From positions 1 to 27,888 of IMG/VR virus record IMGVR_UViG_3300013126_000191: 27,888 nt of DNA; one strand, 5' to 3'. The notes beneath the pieces are model-generated. The model ran no database searches. It was not told where the DNA came from and saw nothing but the letters and a program-made list of their open reading frames with translations. Within the stretch, counting starts at the first letter, position 1. Each line of letters opens with the position of its first letter. This document shows positions 14,880 to 24,429 of this stretch, piece by piece. The translations under genes and the position numbers were made by a program. The DNA comes from a virus.

Positions 14880-17737
14880 GCCTGAAGTTCCATCCTGTTG
14901 AGGTGTCGCCTAGGGCTGGCGGAAAGTTGATCACTACCGTCTCGTCCGAGAAGGCTGGACTGACAAACTTGACGATGCTCAGGGATTGGCGGCGGTATAT
15001 CGACGAGTATCGAAGGCGCGAGGGCCATGACTACTTTTGGCCGAACGTTACCGGATCGTTTGCCAGCAACCCCGGATCTCAGCCGTTTCCAAATGATGCT
15101 ACGCGCACAGTCATCACGTCCATCACATGGAGCGGTACAACGGCAACGGTGACCATCTCGGCAGGGCATCAATTCGTTGAAGGCGAAACGGTGGCCGTGA
15201 GCGGTGCGACACAGACCCAATACAACATCGCGTCAGCAGTCATCAGCAACGTCACTCGCACGACGTTCCAATATGAGGTCAGCGGGTCACCAGCTACCCC
15301 GGCTACTGGCTCTCCGGTTGTGAAGTCTGCGATGCCAATCACGTTGATTCACTTTGCACGTCGTCCGAACGGCAAGACGGCAGTCATTGCGGGAACCGCT
15401 GTCAGGCTGTTTCGGTTCTTCGCTTTGGACGTTGGGGGGTATTTTCTGGCAGCGGACACTTACTTTGAAGCCAGCGGAACAAACATCCCTTACTTCGATG
15501 ACAACCCGGGTGAGTGGATCGTGATTGGTAGCGGCTACTCGCTGAGTGGCAACCGATGGGAAGCTGAGTCGATTAACGGTTGGTCGATCTTCAACAACGG
15601 CGTGGATCTTCCGGTCACTTACCGGATAGAGGACATGACGGTGACGCCGATGTATGAGCTGCGAGAGAATGGCATCGCGGCGGTTGGGACCATCTGGGAG
15701 GTAAACGGGATCCTGATGATGGGTGACATCTCCATGATCCAAGACGAGAAGCTCGCCAAGATCTTTTCACCGGTTGGAGTCGTCGATTCGGACGCTGTCA
15801 TTGCATCGCAAAGTGGAACCACGGTGACGGCTAGCAGTCCGATCTTTGTGAGTGGAGATGTGGATCGATGGATCTACTTCGACGGAGGGAAGTCGGGCAA
15901 GATTACGGCGTTTACAGATTCTAGGCACGTCACGGTATCCACCTCGCAGACAGTGGTTAATCAGGCATTTCAGTTCCTCGTCAAGGCGTCGCTTGCAGGA
16001 AGCTACTTCTCGGGAACATTGTCGGCGACCTACGTCAATTCCACCAAGGTTGCGACGGTCACAAGCGGGACAGTGGCACCGACCGCAGGCCAGACCGTGC
16101 GGTTTGCCAACGGGTTTTCGAGCGTGGTGTTGGCTTCCCCAAGCCCAACCGCAACGTCGTTCAAGTTGACGGATGCTATGGGCGAAGACATTACCGAGCC
16201 TACGCCGTTCTGGATCGTGGACGCGGTAACGGATTACACCGTTACGGCCGAGAGCGCTTTGTTTACGTCCGACATGGTTGGGAAACTTCTCATCTGGGAT
16301 ACTGGCGAAGTTCGTAGGATCGAGTCGGTCACCGATTCAACGCATGCGGTGGTTGATTCTGACATCGCGATCGCTTCTGGGTTCGTTGGGGTGGAGAACC
16401 AGGAGGCTTATGGGCGATTTGATGACGCGCAGTTCATTGATCGGATCAAGTATCGAGCCATCTGGTCCATGCCGGATCTACCAACGCGTTTTGCCGCCTC
16501 CGTCAAGGGATCGATTGCCGCTGGTAGCAGGCTCCTGGTTCTCAGCTACCAAGCCAAGTCGTTTGAGGCTGGGCAAGAGATCATTATCACCGGGGCAGGA
16601 ACCAACGGTGGGAACTTGACGGCTACGATCTTGAGCGTTGCAGCCAATAAGATCGTCACTCTCAGCGAGACGGCTGTCACGACCGTCACGTCAACGGACG
16701 TCCAGCAACTTGACTCGGTGGGGTCGATCGTAGGCTTCTACGACCTTCAGGATGATTCCAGTGGTATCATTCGAGGGGCGACGCTCTCGAAGAACATCCT
16801 GATTTACAAGGAGACCAGCATCATCCCAGGATTCTACACGGGCGACTCAACCAATCCGTTCTCTTTTGGATCACCCATCAAGATCGCCAATGGAGGGGCG
16901 CTCTACTACAAGAACACGCTCGTTGACATCAACTCTGAGTTCCACGTCTATGCGGGTGAGAACTCGTTTTGGAGGTTTGACTTAACCACGCAGATTCCAC
17001 GCGTGTTCGAGAGCGCTGAGTTGTGCAAGGACATTTTCTTTTCAGTCGCGACAATCGCCCAGACTTCCAGTGTGTTCGCCGTGAACAACCCGCTGACCAA
17101 AGAGGTGTTCTTCGTTGTTCCGAGCGCTGGCAGTGACAAGGTGTTGGCGTTTGACTACCAGCACAGCGAGTGGTCGACGTCGAGCATGTCGATCACGGCT
17201 GGAACCTCCTGCAAACGACAGGTTGCCGGCACTGCTAACGGACCCACGGACAACTGGTTTATCATGGGGAACGGAGCAGGCACGGTGATGATCTACGGTC
17301 TTGCCAATGAAGCTGTGGCTGCCTGGGGATCTGGGGTGAAGTCGATCTACTACCGGCGCGGAGAGAACGGCTATAACGCTACCAAGGTGGCTTATGACTC
17401 TGTGATGCAGAGCGGGCTCGGTCACTTTGGAACCAACCTGATCGAGAAGAAGGTGAGGAGTTATTCCATCATCATGTCGTCGCTGTCTGCGGGAACGACG
17501 ATCGCGATTGATCTGCTTGGCACACGCAACCCTGCCGAAGCGGCGTCCTCTTTGGCTGGGTTCCCATACTCCATGACGTCTCCATTGACAGAGTGCGGGT
17601 TACATTTGGATGCGCAGCAGAACTATTTCCAGTCGAAGGTAACGATCAGCGGCATAGACAACCCGGTGAGCATATCGGGGGTGATATGGGAAGCTGCGAT
17701 GGTCAACGCTAACAGCAATCGAAGACCAAGCGCGTAA
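14876..17737 (+). CDS. tail nozzle/tubular-like protein, 953 aa
   Basis: The start overlaps the preceding stop (ATGA), so it is probably translationally coupled to the adaptor, as in podovirus tail hubs. The protein starts MSLKFHPVEV and has an early Arg/Tyr-rich motif (RDWRRYIDEYRRREG, about residues 36-50). Long beta-rich repeats then run through the middle (Thr/Val-rich strands), with segments such as GEWIVIGSGYSLSGNRWEAE and GTIWEVNGILMMGDIS. Size and beta-propeller-like patterning fit the tail tubular B or nozzle protein that closes the short tail. No peptidoglycan hydrolase motif was found. A tail-spike role is less likely because there are no fibre repeats. Function is inferred from position and patterning; I see no diagnostic motif. 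Confidence 0.7.
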   Translation: MSLKFHPVEVSPRAGGKLITTVSSEKAGLTNLTMLRDWRRYIDEYRRREGHDYFWPNVTGSFASNPGSQPFPNDATRTVITSITWSGTTATVTISAGHQFVEGETVAVSGATQTQYNIASAVISNVTRTTFQYEVSGSPATPATGSPVVKSAMPITLIHFARRPNGKTAVIAGTAVRLFRFFALDVGGYFLAADTYFEASGTNIPYFDDNPGEWIVIGSGYSLSGNRWEAESINGWSIFNNGVDLPVTYRIEDMTVTPMYELRENGIAAVGTIWEVNGILMMGDISMIQDEKLAKIFSPVGVVDSDAVIASQSGTTVTASSPIFVSGDVDRWIYFDGGKSGKITAFTDSRHVTVSTSQTVVNQAFQFLVKASLAGSYFSGTLSATYVNSTKVATVTSGTVAPTAGQTVRFANGFSSVVLASPSPTATSFKLTDAMGEDITEPTPFWIVDAVTDYTVTAESALFTSDMVGKLLIWDTGEVRRIESVTDSTHAVVDSDIAIASGFVGVENQEAYGRFDDAQFIDRIKYRAIWSMPDLPTRFAASVKGSIAAGSRLLVLSYQAKSFEAGQEIIITGAGTNGGNLTATILSVAANKIVTLSETAVTTVTSTDVQQLDSVGSIVGFYDLQDDSSGIIRGATLSKNILIYKETSIIPGFYTGDSTNPFSFGSPIKIANGGALYYKNTLVDINSEFHVYAGENSFWRFDLTTQIPRVFESAELCKDIFFSVATIAQTSSVFAVNNPLTKEVFFVVPSAGSDKVLAFDYQHSEWSTSSMSITAGTSCKRQVAGTANGPTDNWFIMGNGAGTVMIYGLANEAVAAWGSGVKSIYYRRGENGYNATKVAYDSVMQSGLGHFGTNLIEKKVRSYSIIMSSLSAGTTIAIDLLGTRNPAEAASSLAGFPYSMTSPLTECGLHLDAQQNYFQSKVTISGIDNPVSISGVIWEAAMVNANSNRRPSA

Positions 17738-18396
17738 TGGCACTGCAACGCAAAGATCCACAGCGCCGGATCATCAGCATGGCTGGTGAATACCCGGTGG
17801 ATCTGCCGCGCCTATCGCCTGAGACGGCGCAGCGCGTGCCTGGACTGCTGGAATGGTTTGAGAGGTTGGAGCGCTGGCACTTCGAGTTTAAGACCGTCCT
17901 CCGTCGCAAGGAGGACGAGTTGCAACAGGTCATCGATTCTCACGTTGGACCGCTGGAGACGTTTGCGAACACGGCCAAAGGACAGTTGACCGTGTTGCTG
18001 TCGCAAGTGGTGGATCTACAGACTGAGCTTGGAACGATCACAGATGCAGTCAACCTGCTGGTCGGTTTGCCGAATGACGTTCGGGAGATCCAAACCTCGT
18101 TGCGCGAGATCATCATTCGCATAGAGCGACTGGAGACATCGGATACGATCCAAGCCCGCGACATCCGAAACCTTCAAACACGGGTAGAGATTCTTGAGTT
18201 GGGAGATTCTTACGAGCACACGCAGAACTCGCCAGTATCGACGTGGGTTGTGTCGCACAACCTTGGTCGGAGGCCAAATGTGAGCATCGTAAACTCAGTG
18301 GGCGATCGTGTGCATGGCAAGGTTGTTTACTCGGATGCAAATAAGCTGGAGATCCGGTTCAATTCCAATTTGGCGGGCTATGCAGAGTGCAGTTAA
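17737..18396 (+). CDS. coiled-coil fibre-like tail protein, 219 aa
   Basis: The start overlaps the preceding stop (TAATG). Residues about 38-160 form a near-continuous coiled coil (LEWFERLERWHFEFKTVL onward, with repeated heptads through IRIERLETSDTIQARDI). A small beta domain at about 164-219 carries HNLGRRPNVSIVNSVGD (174-190), then VVYSDANKLEIRF and an AGYAECS end. This HNLG-x-x-P module is, from memory, common at the tips or joints of phage fibre proteins. A trimeric stalk or adapter linking the nozzle to the large fibre is likely. The 2002-residue fibre begins 16 bases later, with AAGGG as a plausible ribosome-binding site. Confidence 0.75.
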   Translation: MALQRKDPQRRIISMAGEYPVDLPRLSPETAQRVPGLLEWFERLERWHFEFKTVLRRKEDELQQVIDSHVGPLETFANTAKGQLTVLLSQVVDLQTELGTITDAVNLLVGLPNDVREIQTSLREIIIRIERLETSDTIQARDIRNLQTRVEILELGDSYEHTQNSPVSTWVVSHNLGRRPNVSIVNSVGDRVHGKVVYSDANKLEIRFNSNLAGYAECS

Positions 18397-18411
18397 TCGA
18401 AGGGCAAGACT

Positions 18412-21400
18412 ATGGCAGCAGAACAATTCTTTTGTGACATCGACCTGAACCGTAGCGAACTGATCAATGCCAGACTGCACAACGCGGCTGGCACCGGGTC
18501 ACTGGCTTCGCCTGCGGTGGATGGTCAACTCTACTACGATACGCAGGCCGGGGTTAAGCGGATCCACTTCTACGACGATACCGCTGCTGCGTGGATACCG
18601 GTCCCGCGCCTGGATCAGAACATGACGGTGACAGGGACATGGAACTTCAACCCGGCTTCAGGGGCACCGTTCACTGTCGGTAACTCGACCAAGGTCACCA
18701 ACCTCAACGCGGATCTGTTGGACGGCTACAACGCTGACACCGCTGCCACAGCGAATACTGTGGCGGTGCGCGACTCCAACGGTCGGCTGAAGTTTACGGA
18801 CCCTTCTGCCAGCGACGACGGCGTGAACTACGGTTTCCTCCAGGGCTACGTGGCGGGGATCCGAGATCCGAAGGACGCCGCCCGGGTGGCGACAACTGCA
18901 AACCTGTCGGCTGCGAGGGTGAGCAATGTGCTGACAGCTTCGGCCAACGCGAGCATCAACACGGCTGGGATCGACGGCATCACCAGTCTGGCGGTCAACG
19001 ATCGCATCTTGGTCAAGAACCAAAGCACCGGAGCAGACAACGGGCTTTACATCATCACCAGCTTGGGCAGCGCCGGGACACCGTGGGTGATGACTCGATC
19101 GAGTGACGCAGATTCATCGTCCAAGGTGACCAGCGGGTTGCAGGTATGGGTGACCGAAGGAACAACGAACGGATCGACCGGCTGGTTGCTCAACACGCCG
19201 GATCCGTTGACCCTAAACACGACTGCTCTGACGTTCATCCAGGTCAACGGGACCGCGAGCATCACCGCTGGCAACGGGATTGTGAAGGTCGGCAACACGC
19301 TTCACTTTGCTCAGTCATCATCCTACAACACGGGAGGATTCTTCTACGCGTCAGGCGCTTCCGCTGTTGGGCATACAGCAGCGTTGAGCGGCATCATCCA
19401 GGGTAACGGAGCATCGGCCCCAACGGCGGTTTCTGGCACGCAATACGGGCTTCCATACTTCGCGACCACGACGACGGTTGGAAGCACGGCGGCAGGCACG
19501 TCCACGCAGGTATTGCACGGCAATGCAGCAGGGGCTCCCACGTGGGGCGCGGTGAGCTTGACGGCTGACGTGACTGGGACGCTGCCCGCGAATAAGGGGG
19601 GGACCAATCTGACGTCATTCACGGCCAACGCTGTGCTGTGGGCGTCGTCCACAAGTCAAGTGGCTACGTCGTCAACGCTCTACTGGGACGGAACTTCGCA
19701 CGGAGTTGGAACAGCCACGCCTCGCCGGACTGTTGACGTGCTCAATGCGTCGAATCCTCAGATGCGCCTGACCTATACCGACAACTCGGTGTATGCCGAC
19801 TTCCAAGCAACGAGCACGGGCCATCTCGACGTCACGCCAAGCGGTGGGACTCGAATCACATCCACCGTCGTCAACAACTCCTCCGTCTCCGCCCGTCAAC
19901 TCTCCGGAGGTTTGGCGTTTGATGGAGTTAGCTCGGGGCACTTTGCGCAGTTTGTTATACCGACGATCGGAACCACCGATTTTACTTGGAGCAGGACATT
20001 TCTATGCCCAGCAACCACCACTGGCGGTCCTTATTTAGATGTTTTGATGAGTTCGGCGTCGAGCGCCGCTGGTTATAGCTTTATTTCATACTTCAGCGGG
20101 ACAAGTTTGGTTTTTCAACTGTGGGGATCTAGCATATCTTACGTCAGACAAGCCTTAATTGTCGATTTCGCGTCAGCATACGGTGGGTCAATCGTAAACG
20201 TAACCGCGACACGATCAGGGGCGACTCTGACAATATATATCAACGGAGTAGCAACTAGCTTTACCGAAACAACATCAGGAGTATCACCGCCTGCATCGTG
20301 GGCCGATACTATCAACTCAACGGTGCTTACCATTGGCAATTATCGGAATGCTGGGACAAATCCAATAAGCACTACGGTATACAATTCACAACTCTTCAAC
20401 CGCGCACTTTCTGCCAGCGAAGTCATCACGCTTGCAAACCAGGGTGTGCAGGAAGCGGATAAGTGGGGGAGTTTGACTGCGAAATATACGAGTAATTTTA
20501 GTGCGGGGGTGGATGGTTGGACTGCAGCTAGGGCGGTTCAAAGCTACGGAGTAACGTATAATGCTGTATCTGATTGTCTTTCCGTTTATGCTGATTCAGT
20601 CAGTTCAACTCACTCCGTTTATAACTTACCGTCATCAAGCATAGGGAGAGGAAACTGGGTTTTAGTATCGTTTGATTATGCTATTCCGTCAGGTCAATCA
20701 AACGTGAATAACCTCGGCATAGCACCAACCGGCGCAGCTGGAGATCCTGCAATTTACATCAACGGAACTCTCTACACAGGAGTCTACAATCTATCTGCCA
20801 TAGCGGACGGCACGTGGCGGACAAAAACTATCCTGATGAAATGCGCCGATGTTGCGACTATCGGAGGGGTAGCAACAGGTTCCCTTAGATTTGCAATACT
20901 TGGAATGTCTGGAAGCGCCAGTTCCTTTGTGGGAGCAAACAGTCCAACCGACGATCTGTTTTATATCAAAAACGTCACAGTCACCAAACTCGGCTGCATC
21001 CTCGACGCCGATTTGGCTGGTGCAAACCCGCTCATTTCGACAACGGTCATTGATCGTTCGTCCAACGCTTTCAACGGCACGATGACCACCACCGGGATCT
21101 CGCAGCGCCGTCAACTGATGACTCAGTATGTGAATGGTAACATCGTCTTAGGGCCTACAGCCAGAGCTGTATCAACGACAACAGGCAACCTGACACTGTC
21201 GACTCTCGCAGGCAACGGGCATGTCGTCGTGTCTCCTCACGGCACGGGCAACGTTGGAATCAAGACCACTGGCCCTGATCGTGCGTTGGACGTCCTGGAT
21301 GCGGCTAGCCCTCAACTCCGCTTAACGCAAGCTGATGGCACGGTTTACACTGATCTCCAAACCAACTCATCGGGTTACTTCCTGATCACACCATCGGCTG

Positions 21401-24400
21401 GATACACCCTCATTGGAACCACGACCGCCCACTCAAAACTCACGGTTGCAACCTCGTCACTTGGGACTACTCAGACCAATACATCTGGCCTGGCTCTAGC
21501 CACTGACACAGCGGCAGCCAATGGGGCGCAGCAAATCAGCGCGGCATTGCGTTTTAGAGGCTATGGCTGGAAGACGAATGCGACGGCGGCGAGTCAGTCC
21601 GTTGACTTCCGTATGCACGTTGTGCCGGTTCAAGGCACTGCCAACCCAACTGGTTATCTCACGTTCCAAGCCGACTTGAATGGTGCTGGTTACACGGAAT
21701 TGCTTCGCATTGGATCAACCACACTCACAGCGACAACGGTCGTGATTACGGATGCCAACAAGCAACTCGCATCCGTTCCGGTAAACTCCGCCGCAGCCCC
21801 ATACTTCCTAACTCAAACGAGCAGCGGTTCCCCGGTGTTTACCGAGTTGTTTGGTGCCAACAATTCTTGGTCAGGAGCACAGACGTTTGTGGGAGCTGTT
21901 GTGGTGCCTACCCCTACATCATCGACGCACGCAGCCACAAAGGCCTACGTCGATGCGCTTGGCAGCGGCTTGCGCGTCAAAGACCCTGTCCGTGTTGCTA
22001 CTACCGCAGCTCTGCCTGCGAACAGTCGTGCCGGTGACGTGCTAACAGCTTCCGCCAATGGCTCGATCAATGGGACCGGTATCGATGGAGTTACTACGCT
22101 CGCTCTCAATGACCGGGTGTTGGTCAAGAATGAGGCCACTCAAGCCAACAACGGTATCTTCTACTTGAGCCAGGTTGGTGACGGATCCAACCCGTGGAAG
22201 CTCACAAGAACCACCGACGTCGATACGGCGGCTGAGATCAATCTTGGGTGCTATACCTTCGTCACATCTGGCACTGCGAATGTCTCAACCTCATGGGTGC
22301 AAGCGAACACGGTCACAACGATCAACACCGATGCTGTGGCGTTCTCGCTGTTCTACCAAGGCGCAGCATACGTTTCCTCATCCGGCATTACGATCGCAGG
22401 GTTGACCATCTCAGTTGATCAATCGTTCTCGCCAACGTGGACCGGGGCTCACATCTTCAAGAACTCTGCCGGGGTGAGGCTGGATCCGTTCTCGACGTCC
22501 ACCGGCAACACGACGGAGTTGCGGTTTGCCGAGTTGGTGAGTAACGGATCGAACTACGTCGGGTTCAAGGCGGCTGATGCGATCACCACCAACACCATTT
22601 GGACCCTTCCAAGTGCTGATGGTAGCGCAAACCAATATCTCAAGACGAGCGGGGCCGGGGTGCTCTCATTCGCCACTATCCAATCAGGCGAGATCACCAA
22701 CGTTACATTTGTTACGTCGGTCAGCGGGACATCTGGGCAAGTTACTTCTACCGGAGGGTTGACCCCGGTGATTGCATTGGCGGCGAGCGGCGTGAGCGCA
22801 TCGACTTACGGCAGTGCGACCCAGATACCGGTTTTTGCGGTCGATACTTACGGCCGTATCACATCCGTCACTAACACGGCCATATCTCAAGCCCTGCTAT
22901 CAGCAACGCACTCGGACACCGTTGCAGGTGCTCCGGTGCGAGGCTCCATTATCATCGCGAACTCCACCCCGGCATGGACAGCTCTGGGGATTGGATCCGC
23001 AAACCTGGTCTTGCGATCGGACGGGTCGGATCCTTCTTGGGGCCAAGTCAACGTTACCACCGACATCACTGGAATTGTTCCACTCACCAACGGTGGGACA
23101 GGATTTGGGACCAAGACCGCTGCATTCAATGCGTTGAGCGCGTTGACCACAAAGGGCGACATCCTTGCCCATGATGGGACTGATAGCGTACGGTTAGCTG
23201 TGGGCACCAACCTGTATGTCTTGGTGGCTGACTCCGCTCAAGCAACGGGTTTGAGGTGGGCGTCTACAACATCGCTGCCAGTGGACGTGACGGCGGCTCA
23301 GTGGCAAGCGCGGTTCCGCAACGACACTTCGAGCGCACGATCTTCGATCTGGTCCAGCAACGCTGGCTTCCAATTCTCCCACGGGGCTTATTGGAGCGGG
23401 TCCGCATGGGTTCATGATCAAGCGGTCGGCCACACAACCAGCGTGGTGCTGCGGATCCAGGACACTTACGGTGCGCTTTGGTTTGCATCGAGCAATTCGT
23501 CGTCATCGTGGAACGTGGCTGACGGCTCGACCTTGTGGGATACCGAGGGCAACCACGTGGTGCAATACTCCAAGGGCACGGCCTACCGCCTCTATGACAA
23601 CCTTGGGGACTACGTGGAGATCACAGCCAAGTCATCTGTGACCAATGGGACATCTTGGAGTTGGCCCGGTGCAGACGGCAGCGCCAACTACGTGATGATG
23701 ACCAACGGTTCTGGATCGTTGTCTTTCGCGCAAGTCACGGCGGCCATGATCGGAAGCGGAGCAGCTCTCACCAAGACCGACGACACCAACGTCACCTTGA
23801 GCTTAGGTGGATCGCACGCGACTGCCCTACTTGCAGCTGCGTCCATCACGGTTGGATGGGCTGGGTCACTCAGCGCTACCCGAGGTGGAACAGCTCAGTC
23901 GACGTATGCGACCGGTGACACGCTCTATGCGAGCGCCACCAACACGTTGTCAAAGCTCACGATCGGAAGCACTAACAGGTTTCTGAAGAGCGATGGAACA
24001 ATCCCAGGATGGAGCGGGTTTTCGATGCCTGGCAGTGTGGCAACTAACGATCTGCTCTATGCGTCGAATTCGACCCAGCTCTCAACACTGACGTCAACAG
24101 CATCCAGGATCCTCATCACGGACGGAAGCGGCGTTGTCGGGTGGCGCAATGATCTACCATCTGGCACTACCAACAACGGACGCACGATCGCCAACACGGC
24201 TACCGGCAACATTACCGGTGACGGTTCAACGACGACGTTCACCTTCACGCATAACCTCGCGAGCAAGACGTTGGCCATTGGGGTGTGGGAAGATTCGACG
24301 GATACCATGTGCCGCGTTAAGATCGCCAACAACGGCGCGGACCCCACCAACAAAGTTGACATCACGTTCACGTTTGCACCCGCCAACCTCAAGGTGTTCC

Positions 24401-24420
24401 GAGTGCGGGCTTGCGCATAA
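18412..24420 (+). CDS. giant modular tail fibre, 2002 aa
   Basis: The N-terminus (MAAEQFFCDI, about residues 1-65) resembles virion-attachment domains of phage fibres. Two copies of the RVATT fibre module follow at about 152-303 and 1191-1338 (each with DGV/IT.LA.NDR.LVKN and a Trp-Thr-Arg turn). An ATKAYVDAL joint, typical of fibre shafts, precedes the second. Between them lies an insert with a LamG-like sandwich (about 499-675) and a CBM-like sandwich (about 690-860), plausible glycan binders. Three GGT-type shaft repeats occur, near nt 19600, 23090 and 23885. The end (FTFTHNL, H1947, to 2002) is another HNL beta module. The product probably trimerises and sets host range. A low-GC stretch inside the insert suggests transfer. 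Confidence 0.88.
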   Translation: MAAEQFFCDIDLNRSELINARLHNAAGTGSLASPAVDGQLYYDTQAGVKRIHFYDDTAAAWIPVPRLDQNMTVTGTWNFNPASGAPFTVGNSTKVTNLNADLLDGYNADTAATANTVAVRDSNGRLKFTDPSASDDGVNYGFLQGYVAGIRDPKDAARVATTANLSAARVSNVLTASANASINTAGIDGITSLAVNDRILVKNQSTGADNGLYIITSLGSAGTPWVMTRSSDADSSSKVTSGLQVWVTEGTTNGSTGWLLNTPDPLTLNTTALTFIQVNGTASITAGNGIVKVGNTLHFAQSSSYNTGGFFYASGASAVGHTAALSGIIQGNGASAPTAVSGTQYGLPYFATTTTVGSTAAGTSTQVLHGNAAGAPTWGAVSLTADVTGTLPANKGGTNLTSFTANAVLWASSTSQVATSSTLYWDGTSHGVGTATPRRTVDVLNASNPQMRLTYTDNSVYADFQATSTGHLDVTPSGGTRITSTVVNNSSVSARQLSGGLAFDGVSSGHFAQFVIPTIGTTDFTWSRTFLCPATTTGGPYLDVLMSSASSAAGYSFISYFSGTSLVFQLWGSSISYVRQALIVDFASAYGGSIVNVTATRSGATLTIYINGVATSFTETTSGVSPPASWADTINSTVLTIGNYRNAGTNPISTTVYNSQLFNRALSASEVITLANQGVQEADKWGSLTAKYTSNFSAGVDGWTAARAVQSYGVTYNAVSDCLSVYADSVSSTHSVYNLPSSSIGRGNWVLVSFDYAIPSGQSNVNNLGIAPTGAAGDPAIYINGTLYTGVYNLSAIADGTWRTKTILMKCADVATIGGVATGSLRFAILGMSGSASSFVGANSPTDDLFYIKNVTVTKLGCILDADLAGANPLISTTVIDRSSNAFNGTMTTTGISQRRQLMTQYVNGNIVLGPTARAVSTTTGNLTLSTLAGNGHVVVSPHGTGNVGIKTTGPDRALDVLDAASPQLRLTQADGTVYTDLQTNSSGYFLITPSAGYTLIGTTTAHSKLTVATSSLGTTQTNTSGLALATDTAAANGAQQISAALRFRGYGWKTNATAASQSVDFRMHVVPVQGTANPTGYLTFQADLNGAGYTELLRIGSTTLTATTVVITDANKQLASVPVNSAAAPYFLTQTSSGSPVFTELFGANNSWSGAQTFVGAVVVPTPTSSTHAATKAYVDALGSGLRVKDPVRVATTAALPANSRAGDVLTASANGSINGTGIDGVTTLALNDRVLVKNEATQANNGIFYLSQVGDGSNPWKLTRTTDVDTAAEINLGCYTFVTSGTANVSTSWVQANTVTTINTDAVAFSLFYQGAAYVSSSGITIAGLTISVDQSFSPTWTGAHIFKNSAGVRLDPFSTSTGNTTELRFAELVSNGSNYVGFKAADAITTNTIWTLPSADGSANQYLKTSGAGVLSFATIQSGEITNVTFVTSVSGTSGQVTSTGGLTPVIALAASGVSASTYGSATQIPVFAVDTYGRITSVTNTAISQALLSATHSDTVAGAPVRGSIIIANSTPAWTALGIGSANLVLRSDGSDPSWGQVNVTTDITGIVPLTNGGTGFGTKTAAFNALSALTTKGDILAHDGTDSVRLAVGTNLYVLVADSAQATGLRWASTTSLPVDVTAAQWQARFRNDTSSARSSIWSSNAGFQFSHGAYWSGSAWVHDQAVGHTTSVVLRIQDTYGALWFASSNSSSSWNVADGSTLWDTEGNHVVQYSKGTAYRLYDNLGDYVEITAKSSVTNGTSWSWPGADGSANYVMMTNGSGSLSFAQVTAAMIGSGAALTKTDDTNVTLSLGGSHATALLAAASITVGWAGSLSATRGGTAQSTYATGDTLYASATNTLSKLTIGSTNRFLKSDGTIPGWSGFSMPGSVATNDLLYASNSTQLSTLTSTASRILITDGSGVVGWRNDLPSGTTNNGRTIANTATGNITGDGSTTTFTFTHNLASKTLAIGVWEDSTDTMCRVKIANNGADPTNKVDITFTFAPANLKVFRVRACA
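18865..19320 (+). repeat. fibre module RVATT, copy 1
   Basis: Residues 152-303 of the large fibre. It opens DPKDAARVATTANL and contains GIDGITSLAVNDRILVKNQS, NGLYII and PWVMTRSSDAD, closing with SITAGNGIVKVG. The same order of motifs returns at residues 1191-1338. The match is at protein level; DNA identity is patchy. Confidence 0.85.
19726..19857 (+). repeat. fibre module DVL..PQ.RL, copy 1 (left flank of insert)
   Basis: Residues 439-482, opening RTVDVLNASNPQMRLTYTD and ending HLDVTPSGGTRI. About half of the positions match the copy at residues 957-1001 by eye. This copy sits immediately before the lectin-like insert. Confidence 0.8.
19905..20997 (+). other. low-GC lectin-like insert in the fibre gene
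   Basis: I counted GC in sample 60-base lines: 23, 25, 24 and 24 of 60 at 20101, 20221, 20341 and 20581, against 42 and 40 of 60 at 18841 and 19501 and 37 of 60 at 22441. The segment encodes residues about 499-861, a LamG-like domain (FDGVSSGHFAQF, LTIYINGVATSF, SQLFNRALSASEV) and a second beta-sandwich (FSAGVDGW, AIYINGTLY, DDLFYIKNVTV). The boundaries are approximate. Composition unlike its flanks suggests recent acquisition as a receptor-binding cassette. Confidence 0.7.
21280..21414 (+). repeat. fibre module DVL..PQ.RL, copy 2 (right flank of insert)
   Basis: Residues 957-1001, opening RALDVLDAASPQLRLTQAD and ending FLITPSAGYTLI. It lies 518 residues after copy 1 and follows a GTGNVGI segment commonly seen before this module in phage fibres. 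Confidence 0.8.
21982..22425 (+). repeat. fibre module RVATT, copy 2
   Basis: Residues 1191-1338, opening DPVRVATTAALP and containing GIDGVTTLALNDRVLVKNEA, NGIFYL and PWKLTRTTDVD, closing with VSSSGITIAGLTI. It follows the ATKAYVDAL joint, which marks the start of a shaft segment. Confidence 0.85.
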
Positions 24421-24429
24421 TCCAACACT

